A stretch of 64,000 bases of DNA from contig OU612069.1 of NCBI GenBank assembly GCA_914767715.1, forward strand, positions 3,410,001 to 3,474,000. The letters are read 5' to 3'. Shown here in pieces: positions 37,401 to 48,084 of the stretch. The notes under the pieces were generated by a model that was not told the origin of the DNA, made no database searches, and saw nothing but the letters and a program-made list of their open reading frames with translations. Each line of letters begins with the position of its first letter. Within the stretch, counting starts at the first letter, position 1. The position numbers and the translations under genes were made by a program. This stretch comes from Membranipora membranacea. Its lineage: Eukaryota; Bryozoa; Gymnolaemata; Cheilostomatida; Membraniporidae.

Positions 37401-40400
37401 ATTTGGCGCCAAATTGGACCACATGTACATAATCAGAATTGGGTGATCTATCAACCTGGATAGGGATGGGAGAAAGTGAATCTGACCCGTACCCCTCTTT
37501 AATAGATGACTTGTTTGAAATGAGAGGAACTTTCTTACAATTCTAAATCAACACTGGCTGAGGGAGGCATTGATGGAAGACTAAATCAACAGTGAAGTTT
37601 AGGCGGGCAAACTTAAAATAACAATCTTAGAAAATCTAGCATTTAAAAAGAACGAACCCTGGGGAAGAAGATGAAGCTGCAATGTCACATTGTCATTGGT
37701 TCGGCTGTAGCCTACACAGCGCTGATATAGCCCAGCTGTGAAAATTACTGATAGATCATCTACTAATGTGCAACATAATGTGTTGCGTATCATGTCCTCT
37801 GATGCTGAATGACGCCATTCCTTTTCACTGATATCAAGCTGAACCTCGAGAATCCCTAAGTATTAGACATATAATATAAGACATCGATCAAGTGGAAAAA
37901 TTGTGTGGTGATGATACCAATCACCAGTATTAAGTGTACCGTCGGTTGTTTAAAGGGCCGTTAGGTCGTTTAAAGGGCAACCGGGATTTCGCAGCAATGT
38001 ATAAATGGGTAGTAAAGAATGTGCTATGCAGCATCAGCTTTGTGCATGACACAATGCAAAACTCAAAGTAGTTGCTGACTCTGAGCTGAGTTATACTTCA
38101 ATTTAGGAGAGGTTCAAAGGCATCGCTGTAATAATGATAGAGCACAGGTTAAATATAACATGAACAGGGAACTGCTCTGTGTGGTTCCCTATTAGTTTAG
38201 TTTGAGCAGCATTTTAGTATATACCTGATGGATGAAATGTTTAAGAAGAATTCTTACTAAATAATCATCCGATTTATATTTGGTCTTTTTCTCTATGCAT
38301 AAGGTGCAATCTGATCACAATCGATGGAACTTGTTTGAAACCCTGATTGCCCTTTAAGTATGCAAAAGGTACATGAATATTACCATAACCATATATCACA
38401 TATGCATGAGTCTTATCAGTACAACAAACTTTTCATTTTAACTTACTGTAGTCGTTCAGAATGGGCCGCAAATCATCGGCAACTGAGGAGGTGAAGAAGT
38501 CTCCTTTGATGAGATGAAGATCCTCTGTAAAAATGAAAAAACAATTTTTTGCAATTTTGTTTCACACTTGACTACACTCTGAGCTTGAATCAATATGTCC
38601 ACACCACTGTTTGATCATTGGCATCGGTATGATGCCCTCTAGGGAATTCCAATCCTAGATCATTCTGGAGAAGCAAAGTAGTCTTGCCCTCCTCTCTGCT
38701 GCTACTATCTTGCCACACAGAACTTGGTGCAGCACATTGTCTTTAGGAACGGGGTGTTTGCAAGTGTGGTAGCTGTGCAGGGCTTATGAAGATGTTTCTA
38801 TGTTTGTATGGCAGAGTATCAAATGCCTAATCAAAGCTCATTAGCTGGACAAAGATAATTAAAGCTTTATTTTGTTCAAGTCCACCGATAAACAATCAAG
38901 TCCTACCTCGGCGCAGTCTATATATGTATGTATGTAAGTATGTATGTATCCTAGCTGTCTCTCTCAGCTCAACCTTTTCTGTGATGTTGAACACAAATGG
39001 TTTCTTCCGTAGTGACTCCTCAAGAAAACCACTTACGACCTTGATTACTAATTTGATGATGACATGAACAGACTCTAAAATACATTTTAACGAGTACAGC
39101 ATGTGTAGAATATATTGCAGGGTGCTGGCTTATGCAGCACAAAATCATTATTCGGTTTTGATCCAATAATTTTGCTTTCACCCTCGCAAACATATAGAGA
39201 GTCTGTTTACTTACCTGGATTCGCGACACTATCATAATCTAGAAGTTGCAGCGAGTATATCTCAGCTAGAAAATAAAGAAAAAGCTGTAGAAGGGACGTG
39301 CATATGCTGAAACAAGCGGAAACACCATTTATGATTAAAAAAAAAGATTTCAATCAGCAAACAAAGTTCCACTAATGGCCCAATCTGAAATGAATGGACA
39401 TGTTGCTTCAAATAAATTCTAATGTACTCACATTCATTGCGAACATCATCCAGTGCCTCACTTTCAAGTGGCTCTGCTGTGGCGTTCACACTGGTCACAT
39501 CACTCCTAGACCCCTGGTCTGATTCTGGAAAGAAAGCCTTAGTTTGATTTTAAAAACACACAGAACAGTCTAAGGCTGCCTGGTTGCTCAAACAAAAAGC
39601 AGGCTCTCAAAGTTGTAGAGAGTTCAAAGTTTTTGAGAGCCGCTTGGAAATATTTGCTACGGTACATTAGAGGGTGGCTCAGTTGGATAGAGCGCCGTCC
39701 CTTCAGCTTCAAGTTTATCACTTGCCGGAGGGCGCTTCACCACCCTCCCACCTCATATCATGCGCTTTTTCCTAGCTCTAAAAGAAGAACATGGATGTCA
39801 ATGTGTCGTAATGATCTTACCTGTACTAAATACATCTGCATTAAGGCTGGCAACTATGTATCCTTGTTCTTCAATCGAAGCTTGCATGCTGCAATGGTCT
39901 GAAAAGTAAAGGATGATTAAAGATGGCAGACAAAATATTGATGAATTTCGACAAGTGTTAGTATGCTACAATTTTATAGAGCATTAACTGCTGATGTACT
40001 TCATCCTGCCTCAATTTTGTGTCAGTTAGTCAAAGTGCTTAAACAGCAGCAAGTAGGTGTTTGTGGCGTTACATTATCAATCAAATTCATTTCTTGGATG
40101 TTGTTCGATAATCTCACGTATGAAGTCCTTGATAATGTTATACCAAAAAGCTGCACATGCATTTGTTCAGGCGAGTAGACTTCAGGGCCGTAGTTTATAA
40201 TATATGGCAGGGGAGGCAAGAGTCTGAGGCCGGTCTAAAACATTGCTAGGAGGGGTTCTGCAACCTCCCAAAGCGATCTACGGTATATAAATGGCAAAAC
40301 GAAATCCCAAAGGAGTTTTTAATGACATGAATTATTTAATCAATTTGTTTTTAGGCAACCTTAATTAGCTTTCTAGGGGAGGCAGTGCCTCCCTGCCTCC

Positions 40401-42446
40401 CCTAAACTAAAACTCCGGGCCTGGACTCAGTTCAAGTGGGATTAGAAGTGACGCTAGAAGGTCCGCTATCAAACTAATTTGTAATTGTAATTTCGGCAGG
40501 AGTACATGGCCACCCATCAACTCCTACCAAAAGTTATTTCTGCTATACCAATTTAGGATATTTATTATCTCAGGGTGATGTTGACAATATGTTGTAACCA
40601 ACGTACCAATTGGAAGTTCGTGTGGACTCTCGTCAGATATAGGAAGGCTAAAAAATAATTACAAACTATTAATTATGAATAAGGAATTATGACCTGTGTT
40701 TACAAAAGCTTGTGTATATGACTTACAGACAAAGAAGATATCATAGCGCGTATTTGGATGAATTAAAGTTTTGTTTGGGGTGGTGGTCGATAAATGAATA
40801 TCACTACCAACGATCTGGGCACTCTAACTACATTTACATACTACAGTTCTTAGATATTTATCATCAGATATTATATTATAACAATATTTTTAATAGAGAG
40901 AGAGAGACCTAATGACATTACTTGGTATTCATATAAACTATTCTGCATGTGTGCTTCGTATCACATGATTTTATACCATCCGACATTATTATTGCTCAAA
41001 CTGTGCAGACTGTATTTTTGGATTAACTGAAAGACACAGCTAGTATTCAGATCCATTGATTATCGAGATAAGTTAGCATTGATATGAATTTATGAATCAG
41101 TCGTAAAATACACAGCCTGGCTACTTGTGGATAAATTATTTCGTCAGTATATAAAAAGCTGACAGCTTTTACGTTATGCATTGATCGGCATCCCAGTAGC
41201 AACCTTCAGAAACTCTATCTGTCAATTACAGTCAGGAATGTGTAGCTAAATTTGCAATAATAATAATTATTATTTACCGAAAGACAACCAACTCACCTAG
41301 AACTCAGCGGCGCACAGTCATAGCGGAACAAGTCTTCTACAACGTAATTCGAAGCATGATTCATTATGTCAAATTGGAGCAATAAAAATGAGAGCTGACC
41401 TTACAAATTTTATAAAGGACTTGGTGCTGTCATGATAGAAGGCAACACTGCTCTGACTTGAACTTTGGCATGAAGGATGATCATCAAGAAATTTGACCGT
41501 AAGATCACATGTAACAACTTTGTTGCAAGCATTTGGTATTATCACAGAGTAAGGATATATATCTTTACTCTGTGATATTATGCTACAAGTTTTGTTATGA
41601 GCTGATACTCCGATTTAGAGGAGACAATTCCCATTTCAAAGCTTAGTTAGCACAGGGAGGGTATCCCACCCTCCCTGGTTGGCATTACACAACATCTGGA
41701 TAGGGGGGGGGGGGGTTAAAACTCGCACTAAGACCTACAGCTTAAATGGTGACAGAGAAACTAGGTATCAGGCTCAATATCTGGTTAGAACTTCTTCCTT
41801 CTATTGCTGGCCAGTTTTAAAGGACAATGTCTTGAAGAAAGTATGTTATTATCAAGTTATACATGCGGTTGGATGAATAGTTTTAATGCTGGGAATATAT
41901 TTCAATTCGACAGTAAATTTGCCGAAACATTTGATGCCTCACCATTGCTACTGATCCGGGTCGATGATCTTCTTCTTCGATTTCGACCACCCGCTCCTAC
42001 AAGTGTGTACAAGATTATATGACTTGATCATGACATGGTGTAAAAAGGTTTCACTGGCATGAACTGATTAAACCTATGATGTTCCAGCATGAAAGAGAGC
42101 AACATTTTGTAGGCATATTTTAATGAGATAGAATGCTTTCATTGATTCAGGGATTAAATAACTTACCCTTGTTAGCGGCTGGTTGTCTTCGTCTAGCCCC
42201 TCCATGGTAACTTGACTGTCTAGAACTGTGACCCTCAGCTACAATTAGTATAAATAATTTCAACTCTGACCCTAGATGACAGTGATGCTATCTCTCTGAT
42301 CTGATCACTTCCCACCTATGTTTCACATGCACATGGTAAAATAATTGAACTGTCCGATATAAGAAAGAAAATGAGCCATGCTTACGTCTTTGTCCTCCAA
42401 CAGCGCCATACTGTTCAAGATCCTCGTCACTAGACATGTTAGACAT
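31451..42446 (-). CDS. Gene B: caspase-like plus trypsin-like dual protease (940 aa, 17 exons)
   Basis: Exons: 42386-42446, 42167-42238, 41943-41996, 41297-41336, 40607-40647, 39821-39898, 39432-39524, 39215-39265, 38447-38524, 37658-37855, 36116-36247, 35465-35638, 35074-35229, 34250-34914, 33603-33676, 32561-33184, 31451-31682. All 16 junctions keep frame; one intron is GC-AG (donor 34242-34249). Residues 1-20 are the shared start (SSDEDLEQYGAVGGQ). Next comes an Arg-rich, NLS-like stretch (GGRNRRRRSS), then an acidic middle region with an unrecognised block (about 190-255) and a Cys cluster (CKLCCERH, about 300). The caspase-like domain is about 420-631 with His495 in GHG and Cys534 in TQLCRK. 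The trypsin-like domain is about 675-915 with His724 in VTAAH, Asp788 in TDIALLPL and Ser872 in GGDSGSVVY. Both catalytic sets are complete and the protein has no signal peptide or membrane segment. The ATG exon has an acceptor at 42537, so non-coding 5' exons exist upstream. Confidence 0.85.
32115..32215 (+). repeat. tRNA-derived SINE-like segment in gene B intron
   Basis: An A-box-like GAGATGGCGCAATCAGC is followed about 60 bases later by a B-box-like GGTTCAAGTCC. It does not fold into a full tRNA. A fragment rather than a gene. Confidence 0.35.
35680..36002. mobile_element. Palindromic TIR element in gene B intron
   Basis: Ends CTTGAAGCTTTAGAAGCGCC and AAGCGCTACTATAGCTTCAAAG are inverted repeats. 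The left part (ATATTTGGTCTCTTATTGAA) matches the element at 5946-6710. Non-coding. Confidence 0.6.
40183..40423. mobile_element. MITE in gene B intron
   Basis: Ends CAGGGCCGTAGTTTA and TAAACTAAAACTCCGGGCCTG, with GCAGGGGAGGC and GCCTCCCCT inside them in inverted orientation. The target duplication is not clear. Confidence 0.6.
41540..41577. repeat. 38-base hairpin made of two transposon ends
   Basis: TATCACAGAGTAAGGATATA followed by its near-complement TATCTTTACTCTGTGATA. The stem equals the ends of the element at 58645-59717, so this looks like an extreme internal deletion of that family. It lies in gene B intron 3. Confidence 0.7.
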
Positions 42447-45299
42447 TAACGTCAAAAACTTCTTGTGACAGTTTATATACTTCAGCTTTTCGAGGATTAG
42501 TTATGTAGCTGTTTGCATAACCAGATTTTTCCTCGTCTGCAAAAGAAAAACACTAAAAAAAGTTTGACATCTGTGGCATTGTACATAGGTGGAGGGGTAA
42601 GGGGTTACAGCATTGCTTGGTTCAGTGTATTTTTGCCGCTTTGAAAAAACGAAATACTCATGGACACATGATGAGGCTTAGGGAGGGAGGGAGGGAGGGA
42701 GGGAGGGAGGGCTCAAGGAGTTTTGAAAAATGTCCCTGTGAGAATGTTGATATAGAGCACTACGCAATTAATATTATGACCGTTATTCATTGCCTTTTTT
42801 CAGCAGTATTCCTATAGAGGAGGGATAGTAACTGCAGGCTCAGTCTCCGAGTGTAAGCTGTGCAGCTGATGCCCCTAGATTAGAAAAGTTATTTGGATTA
42901 AAAATAATTGTCAATCATTAGTGGTTAGTCTCATTGCTATCTTGTCTTCTCCATTATCAAAATGCTTCCGACATAGCCAGAGAGTTGTTGAAAGCACTCT
43001 TACAAGAGGTAAAAGCAGGACTTGTTCCACTATAATAGAATTGATTATTATTTAATCAATTTTATTACAGCTCGAAGCATTTACCTACTATAAGGTTTTA
43101 TTGAGCACCCCCTACCTAACTAAGGAACGGTGTCTCTTTGGGAATTCCAGCGGACTTCCCATCCAAGGGGAAATCCTGAGCCATTCCACTAATCAAATGG
43201 TTTATTATCTCATGATGACTTTTATATCACACGGCATTTAGGCTATCTTCTGTTTGCTGATTTTGACTTTTCCTTATTTGGAATTGGTTATGGGGTGCTG
43301 GGGCTGGGAAAAAGTCAAGAATCTCTCCAAAGGAAACGAGAACCATACCTATATATGGTTGGTGGCAATGGTACAAAGTGATTGCATCATCTCACCAACC
43401 GCCACGATAAATGCAGGAAACTCACTTATTCATGCTTGTAGGTACAGTACATATTAAGTACAAATAACAGTACTCTGCAAAAACTAGGCATACACCTTGC
43501 AGCAACCTATTAGTGTACACTCCTATGCTATCACATGTTGATTTGTGGAATTACATAATACGTTTAGAAATACTAATCTACTATAATCACACAGTTCAAT
43601 TTCAGGATGGAGACAAATAAAATCAACACTCTACGGGTGAAAGCACTTGTTCCACTGAAAGAAAATTGATTATCAATAATCAATGTAAAATCCTGTTCAC
43701 AGTAGCGCTCAACTGTGTACAAGGTTTACATTAATGGGGAGTGGCTGTGGTTTGATGGTTAGAGCATGGGCATTTCAATAGAGATGTCGGGTGGGTAGGG
43801 TATGGGCCTTTCAATCTAGATGACATGTGTTCAATTTGTTCGGTGTTGTCAGGAAGGGCATCTGCCCTCAAATACTGATACAGATTAAAATCCGAGTAGA
43901 ATCAAGGTTTCTCACAAGCTATCACAGGGTCGCGCTTTTGCTTATTAACAACACTTAGATAACCAAAATGACTGAAACCAGAATCCGGGTGGAAGAGGGA
44001 TTATAACGTTACGTTGGTGGTACACTGTACAACATTTCGATAGAGCTAGCAGAGACTCATGTTGGGTCTATACTTGTAGAATCATCCAAAAGTTTTGTGG
44101 CTAGTGGAGAGGGCGATAGGAACCGATTCACTCATGATGTTGACTTGTGATGATTAAAAGTTGGTTAAAATCAGAGGGTCTCACCACATCCAAAAGCATG
44201 GGCAGTGATATATCAGTTGCCTAAAGAACAAGGCTGCAATTACTGAGCAATATTATAGGCAGCACACCTGGAGGCCAAACAAGTCCCATCAGTCAATGGA
44301 CTGCTGCAGTACCCAAAACCATTACATCAAACCATAGGCCTATATTTATCAAAAGAAAGTAGAGTAGTAGTTAGTAGACGTACTTACGATAAAGTAATCA
44401 GTGTGGAGCCAATGAACTCCCTCTTCAGGGAGTTCATTGGACTGGTGGAGCATGTACCAAAACTTTTTAGGTTTACAAAAACTGTCTGAGATAGAGCTTA
44501 AAAAGATTGTCTGTCTACTTACTGGTACTCCTTGCTTGATTGACTGAAAGAAGAACTATGTTTGGATATCACAGTAAACACGTACGGAAGTTGATCTGTT
44601 AACTATTGAAATGATCAGTAATGGCGGACTTACCCTTGTCTTTTTGTTTTTATTTTCTAAATGTTAACTCTCTTTTTCGCGGGTCACACTACCGAGCAGC
44701 GCCCACAGAAACTCCAAAACCCTGATTACGCACTAATAGACTGATTATTATATCCTTTATGCCAGCTATTCCGGCGAATAGGATCAATTGGGAAGTAAGT
44801 AAGTAAGTAAGTAATCTTAATCACTGACGTCACTAAGCCTCAGTTTTAGAACTGTCATAAATGGTGGGCTATCTCTGATTCCCGCAAGTATCAAGTATCA
44901 ATTTTGCACCCTGGCAATCCTGGAAATTCCATCGGAAATTCCACATAAAGGAAAACCCAGGCTTGTGGAGCACAAATCTTATAACATCGAGGTCGACATT
45001 GAGATCTATTTCTATGGTCTATAAACTACTACTGATAACAAAATTGTTTTATTCTCATCACAATGCAAAGATTAGAGCATTTGATGTTCACTAAGGCCAA
45101 TTTTGTGTGCTTCCTTCCAACTTGTATCGTTGCTTTCTCCGACGTTGATAGATAAAAGATGACTCTAAAACAATATCCGATAGAAAATTATAATATAATC
45201 ATTGCATTGGAGAAATCAGTTTGATCACGAAGTGAACCTGAAACTAGCTTGTAGTACAATGTAATTTATAAACTGCACCCCCACCCTCCCGAAAAAAAC
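42447..45299. other. Upstream region of gene B: 5' UTR exons and repeats, no further coding exon seen
   Basis: Minus-strand candidates for non-coding exons: 42447-42536 (UTR part of the first coding exon), a 21-base exon near 44525-44545 (ends GGAGTACCA before GTAAG) and a donor near 44650 (GACAAGG before GTAAGT). The GGAGTACCAGTAAG segment also occurs upstream of the ETS gene ATG. Repeats: a GGGA run at 42680-42711, a tRNA-like SINE fragment near 43735-43830 (GGTTTGATGGTTAGAGCATGG), a 14-bp perfect hairpin at about 44409-44440 (CCAATGAACTCCCT and complement), and GTAA units at 44796-44813. Confidence 0.45.
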
Positions 45300-45493
45300 G
45301 ATGACGGGGGCGGATCTAGGTTATAGTATTTTTATAGATAGATGGAGGGGACAATTCTTTACTCATTTATTGCCACAAGAGATGGTAAACTTTCATCTTT
45401 GCTCTGCCAAGACTGCAGCCTGTCTTGAAAAAATAAATTCGTATCATACTGAAATCATCACAGAACTGTGTATGAAAACATCTTTCCTCCTAG

Positions 45494-45650
45494 GTCAGGC
45501 TTAAATTCTTTTTCATCTCACCCCATAGGTTGGTGGTCTGGTCAGCTCGACTCATGATCCAACCACCAGACAATGCTTGGAATGTACTTCTCCACAAGCA
45601 AAAGCCTCAGAATAGACTTCCACAGATGCATTACGCCTGAGCACAGATTG
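45494..45650 (-). pseudogene. Dead copy of the ETS-domain exon
   Basis: Reads MHLWKSILRLLL then EKYIPSIVWWLDHES on the minus strand, parallel to IHLWEFILRLLL and IRWLDREKG in the intact copy, then hits an in-frame stop and frameshifts. The donor is also altered. It lies in unit 1 of the tandem duplication. Confidence 0.8.
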
Positions 45651-46072
45651 AAACAATAATTATTGCTATATCTCCAACCTGTTAGTCACATGACGCTAGC
45701 CAGTGGTTAAAGTCTGAGGGTATGCAGGTGTACCCAGTACCCCACCAGCTTCTTGCGGAGGGAGGACTTACCAAGTCATGGTAACCCACAACAATTTATA
45801 CACACCGTATTTTGCAACATATTTATCACCAGTTTAATTCTAAAAATTGGTTCACCGGTGTGTCGTGGGTTACTTATATGGTGAAGATTTTTTAACAAAT
45901 AGGGATCTCAGCCTCCCCCCTCCTTGAATTACCACAAACGCAATTAATCTAACTTGTCAGAACACTTCGTAAACTCTGGCTATCTTTGACACCCACAATT
46001 AAGTAAGGAACCCTGCAATCAGGAACTTCAACGGAATTATAAGTTGGTTTGCAGGGTCAAATTCATTTCCTA

Positions 46073-46584
46073 TAGACAGTTTTCTGAGCTCTTATTTATG
46101 CTTCAATTCAGAGTTGTCCTCTCTCCAGTTTGGTACTCTTAACCCACGCCGCATAGGAAAAACCTGCTGAAAGAGGGTTATCTTGAAAACCGCATGTGTT
46201 TGGATAAAAATGAGTTTTGATTCAGAGTCTGCACCATTGAAAACCCTGTGAGACAGAGTTTCCAAATCATTGGAGGCTTGAATGTTGATGAATCTTAATT
46301 TTAGGGACGAAACTCATGAAAAATTCTGCCAAATGGTCCGCAAAAAAGGCAGAAAATATTATAAATGACTATCCAAATACTAAAATTATTTCCCAAACTA
46401 TGTCCATATTAGTTTTCAATGTCGCAGATTCTGAATCAAAAATCATTTTTATCATATTATAAGCGGTTATCTAGAGAACCCTCTTTTCAGCATGTTTTTC
46501 CTATGCGGCGTGGGTTAAAAGTACCAAACTGGAGAGAGGACAACTCCGAATTGAGGCCTAAATCAGAGCTCAGAAAACTGTCTA
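46073..46584. mobile_element. Long-TIR MITE, copy 2
   Basis: Full-length relative of 8699-9193 with ends TAGACAGTTTTCTGAGCTC and GAGCTCAGAAAACTGTCTA. It is inserted in tandem-duplication unit 1; unit 2 keeps the empty site (CATTTCC followed by GATTAAGAT), so the insertion postdates the duplication. Confidence 0.85.
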
Positions 46585-46925
46585 TTAACGAGAACTGTTG
46601 ATTAAGATTGATCTGTTTTATTCATTTAACAAAGAGCACAAACACCATTGAATTTCACAATCTTGCCAGCTTATTAGTAGGAGTCTTCTGTGCTAAACTT
46701 AACTAAATGTCACTCTCCCCTATTTTGCATCTCTGCTTGCCTCTAAACTTTGGCTTATAACTTCAAGGCAACAGGCAAAACTGTAGATGGAATAGGTAAG
46801 GAACGTAAACAACTCAGTATATAGGTTTATTTGGTCCAGGTGATCGGATTGAGGTTGAATATGTCCAAAACCAAGATATTACCTTTGCAGCATGTTGCAA
46901 GTTTTGCTTCTATGTTTTATGAAAA

Positions 46926-48084
46926 TTACAAGGAAAGGGTAGAAAACACCAGAGACAAGATCACAGCTAAAATTTATTACTTTATTGTGTAACCCACATC
47001 TGATTAGTGGCCTCAAATTTTGGATACATGCTGCCGAGTCTCAATTTATATAAATAGGACGGTTCCAGAGAAGTGACTGTGATTTATTTTTAGGTAAAAC
47101 TTGGTGATCATATGACTTCACATTTTTGCAAGCATTACTTTTTGACTTTTCGAAAATCTGCTGGTCAAATTTCTGAGATGCAGACAAGGCATTTTTTCTG
47201 CACTAGAAACAAATCAAAATGGAAACAGGTTTTACCATAAATAGGCAAGGAGAGAGGTCTTTGTTGAGTAGGCTTCATAAACAAGAACCTACTACTAGAA
47301 GGCTTTTTTTCTATGTGGTCATCCACTGATCTAGTCCCTCACAATCCATGCAGAGGAAATTTATAGCAGAGTCATTCATTTTCATATAAAAATACACTGC
47401 AAAATCTCGAGAAAAGTGTATGTGTGTATGTGAACTACAGCGAACTGCATATTTTGATTCGTTGCCAATATTAAATGGATCTGGGATAAATATTTTGGTA
47501 TTACACGCCGATAGCAGGAAAAAATATAAAATTACGATTCTGACCTGTTTTAACTTAACTTTCTTCATTAGCATCCTTTATATTAAAGCCTGTATGTGAT
47601 AGGCGGGCTCTTCCACAAGTCCCTTCAATATTACATCTCTTACCCGCCTTTACTTGAGCTTCTATTGAGTTTTATTATAGAAATAGTGGAATAATATAAT
47701 GTAGGAGCAATATTATTTAGAATGAAAATAAATATATATTTATGCTGTCAAAATTCCGCCCAACGCATTGAGCTGCTAAACCAAAGTTAAAATTATACAT
47801 CTGTCGGTAATGCTACCTTCAATTTGCCCCGATCAACGTGTAACAGTAAAGAAAAAACCCACATTCTTGTCTTTTAAAAATTTATCGTCCCAAAACCAAC
47901 AATTAATTACCAACACAACCGTCAGATATAACTATATTAACTAATTTACCAGTGTTCTTATATACTATAATATAGTTATTTATTGTACGTTACAAGGTCT
48001 GTTCACTAGTTTCCCAAGGTTCTGAGTAAGCGTACGTACAACATACACCAAGATGTATGATGGGTTGGGTTTTTCCCCATAGAT
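46926..48084. other. Spacer between duplication unit 1 and the ETS gene stop
   Basis: No coding exon was recognised on either strand. The minus-strand ORF at 47311-47574 has no splice context and reads like noise. The ETS gene 3' UTR probably occupies the right part. Confidence 0.4.

Larger units (their letters stand above)
45300..46925. repeat. Tandem segmental duplication, unit 1 (decayed ETS locus)
   Basis: Collinear with 48380-50725. Shared anchors include TTTATAGATAGATGGAGGGG, TCACAGAACTGTGTATGAAA, TATCTCCAACCTGT, CCACAATTAAGTAAGGAACC and GATTAAGAT. Relative to unit 2 it lacks the segment carrying ETS exon 1 (49530-50215) and the TIR element 48863-49244, and it gained a MITE at 46073-46584. 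Confidence 0.8.
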
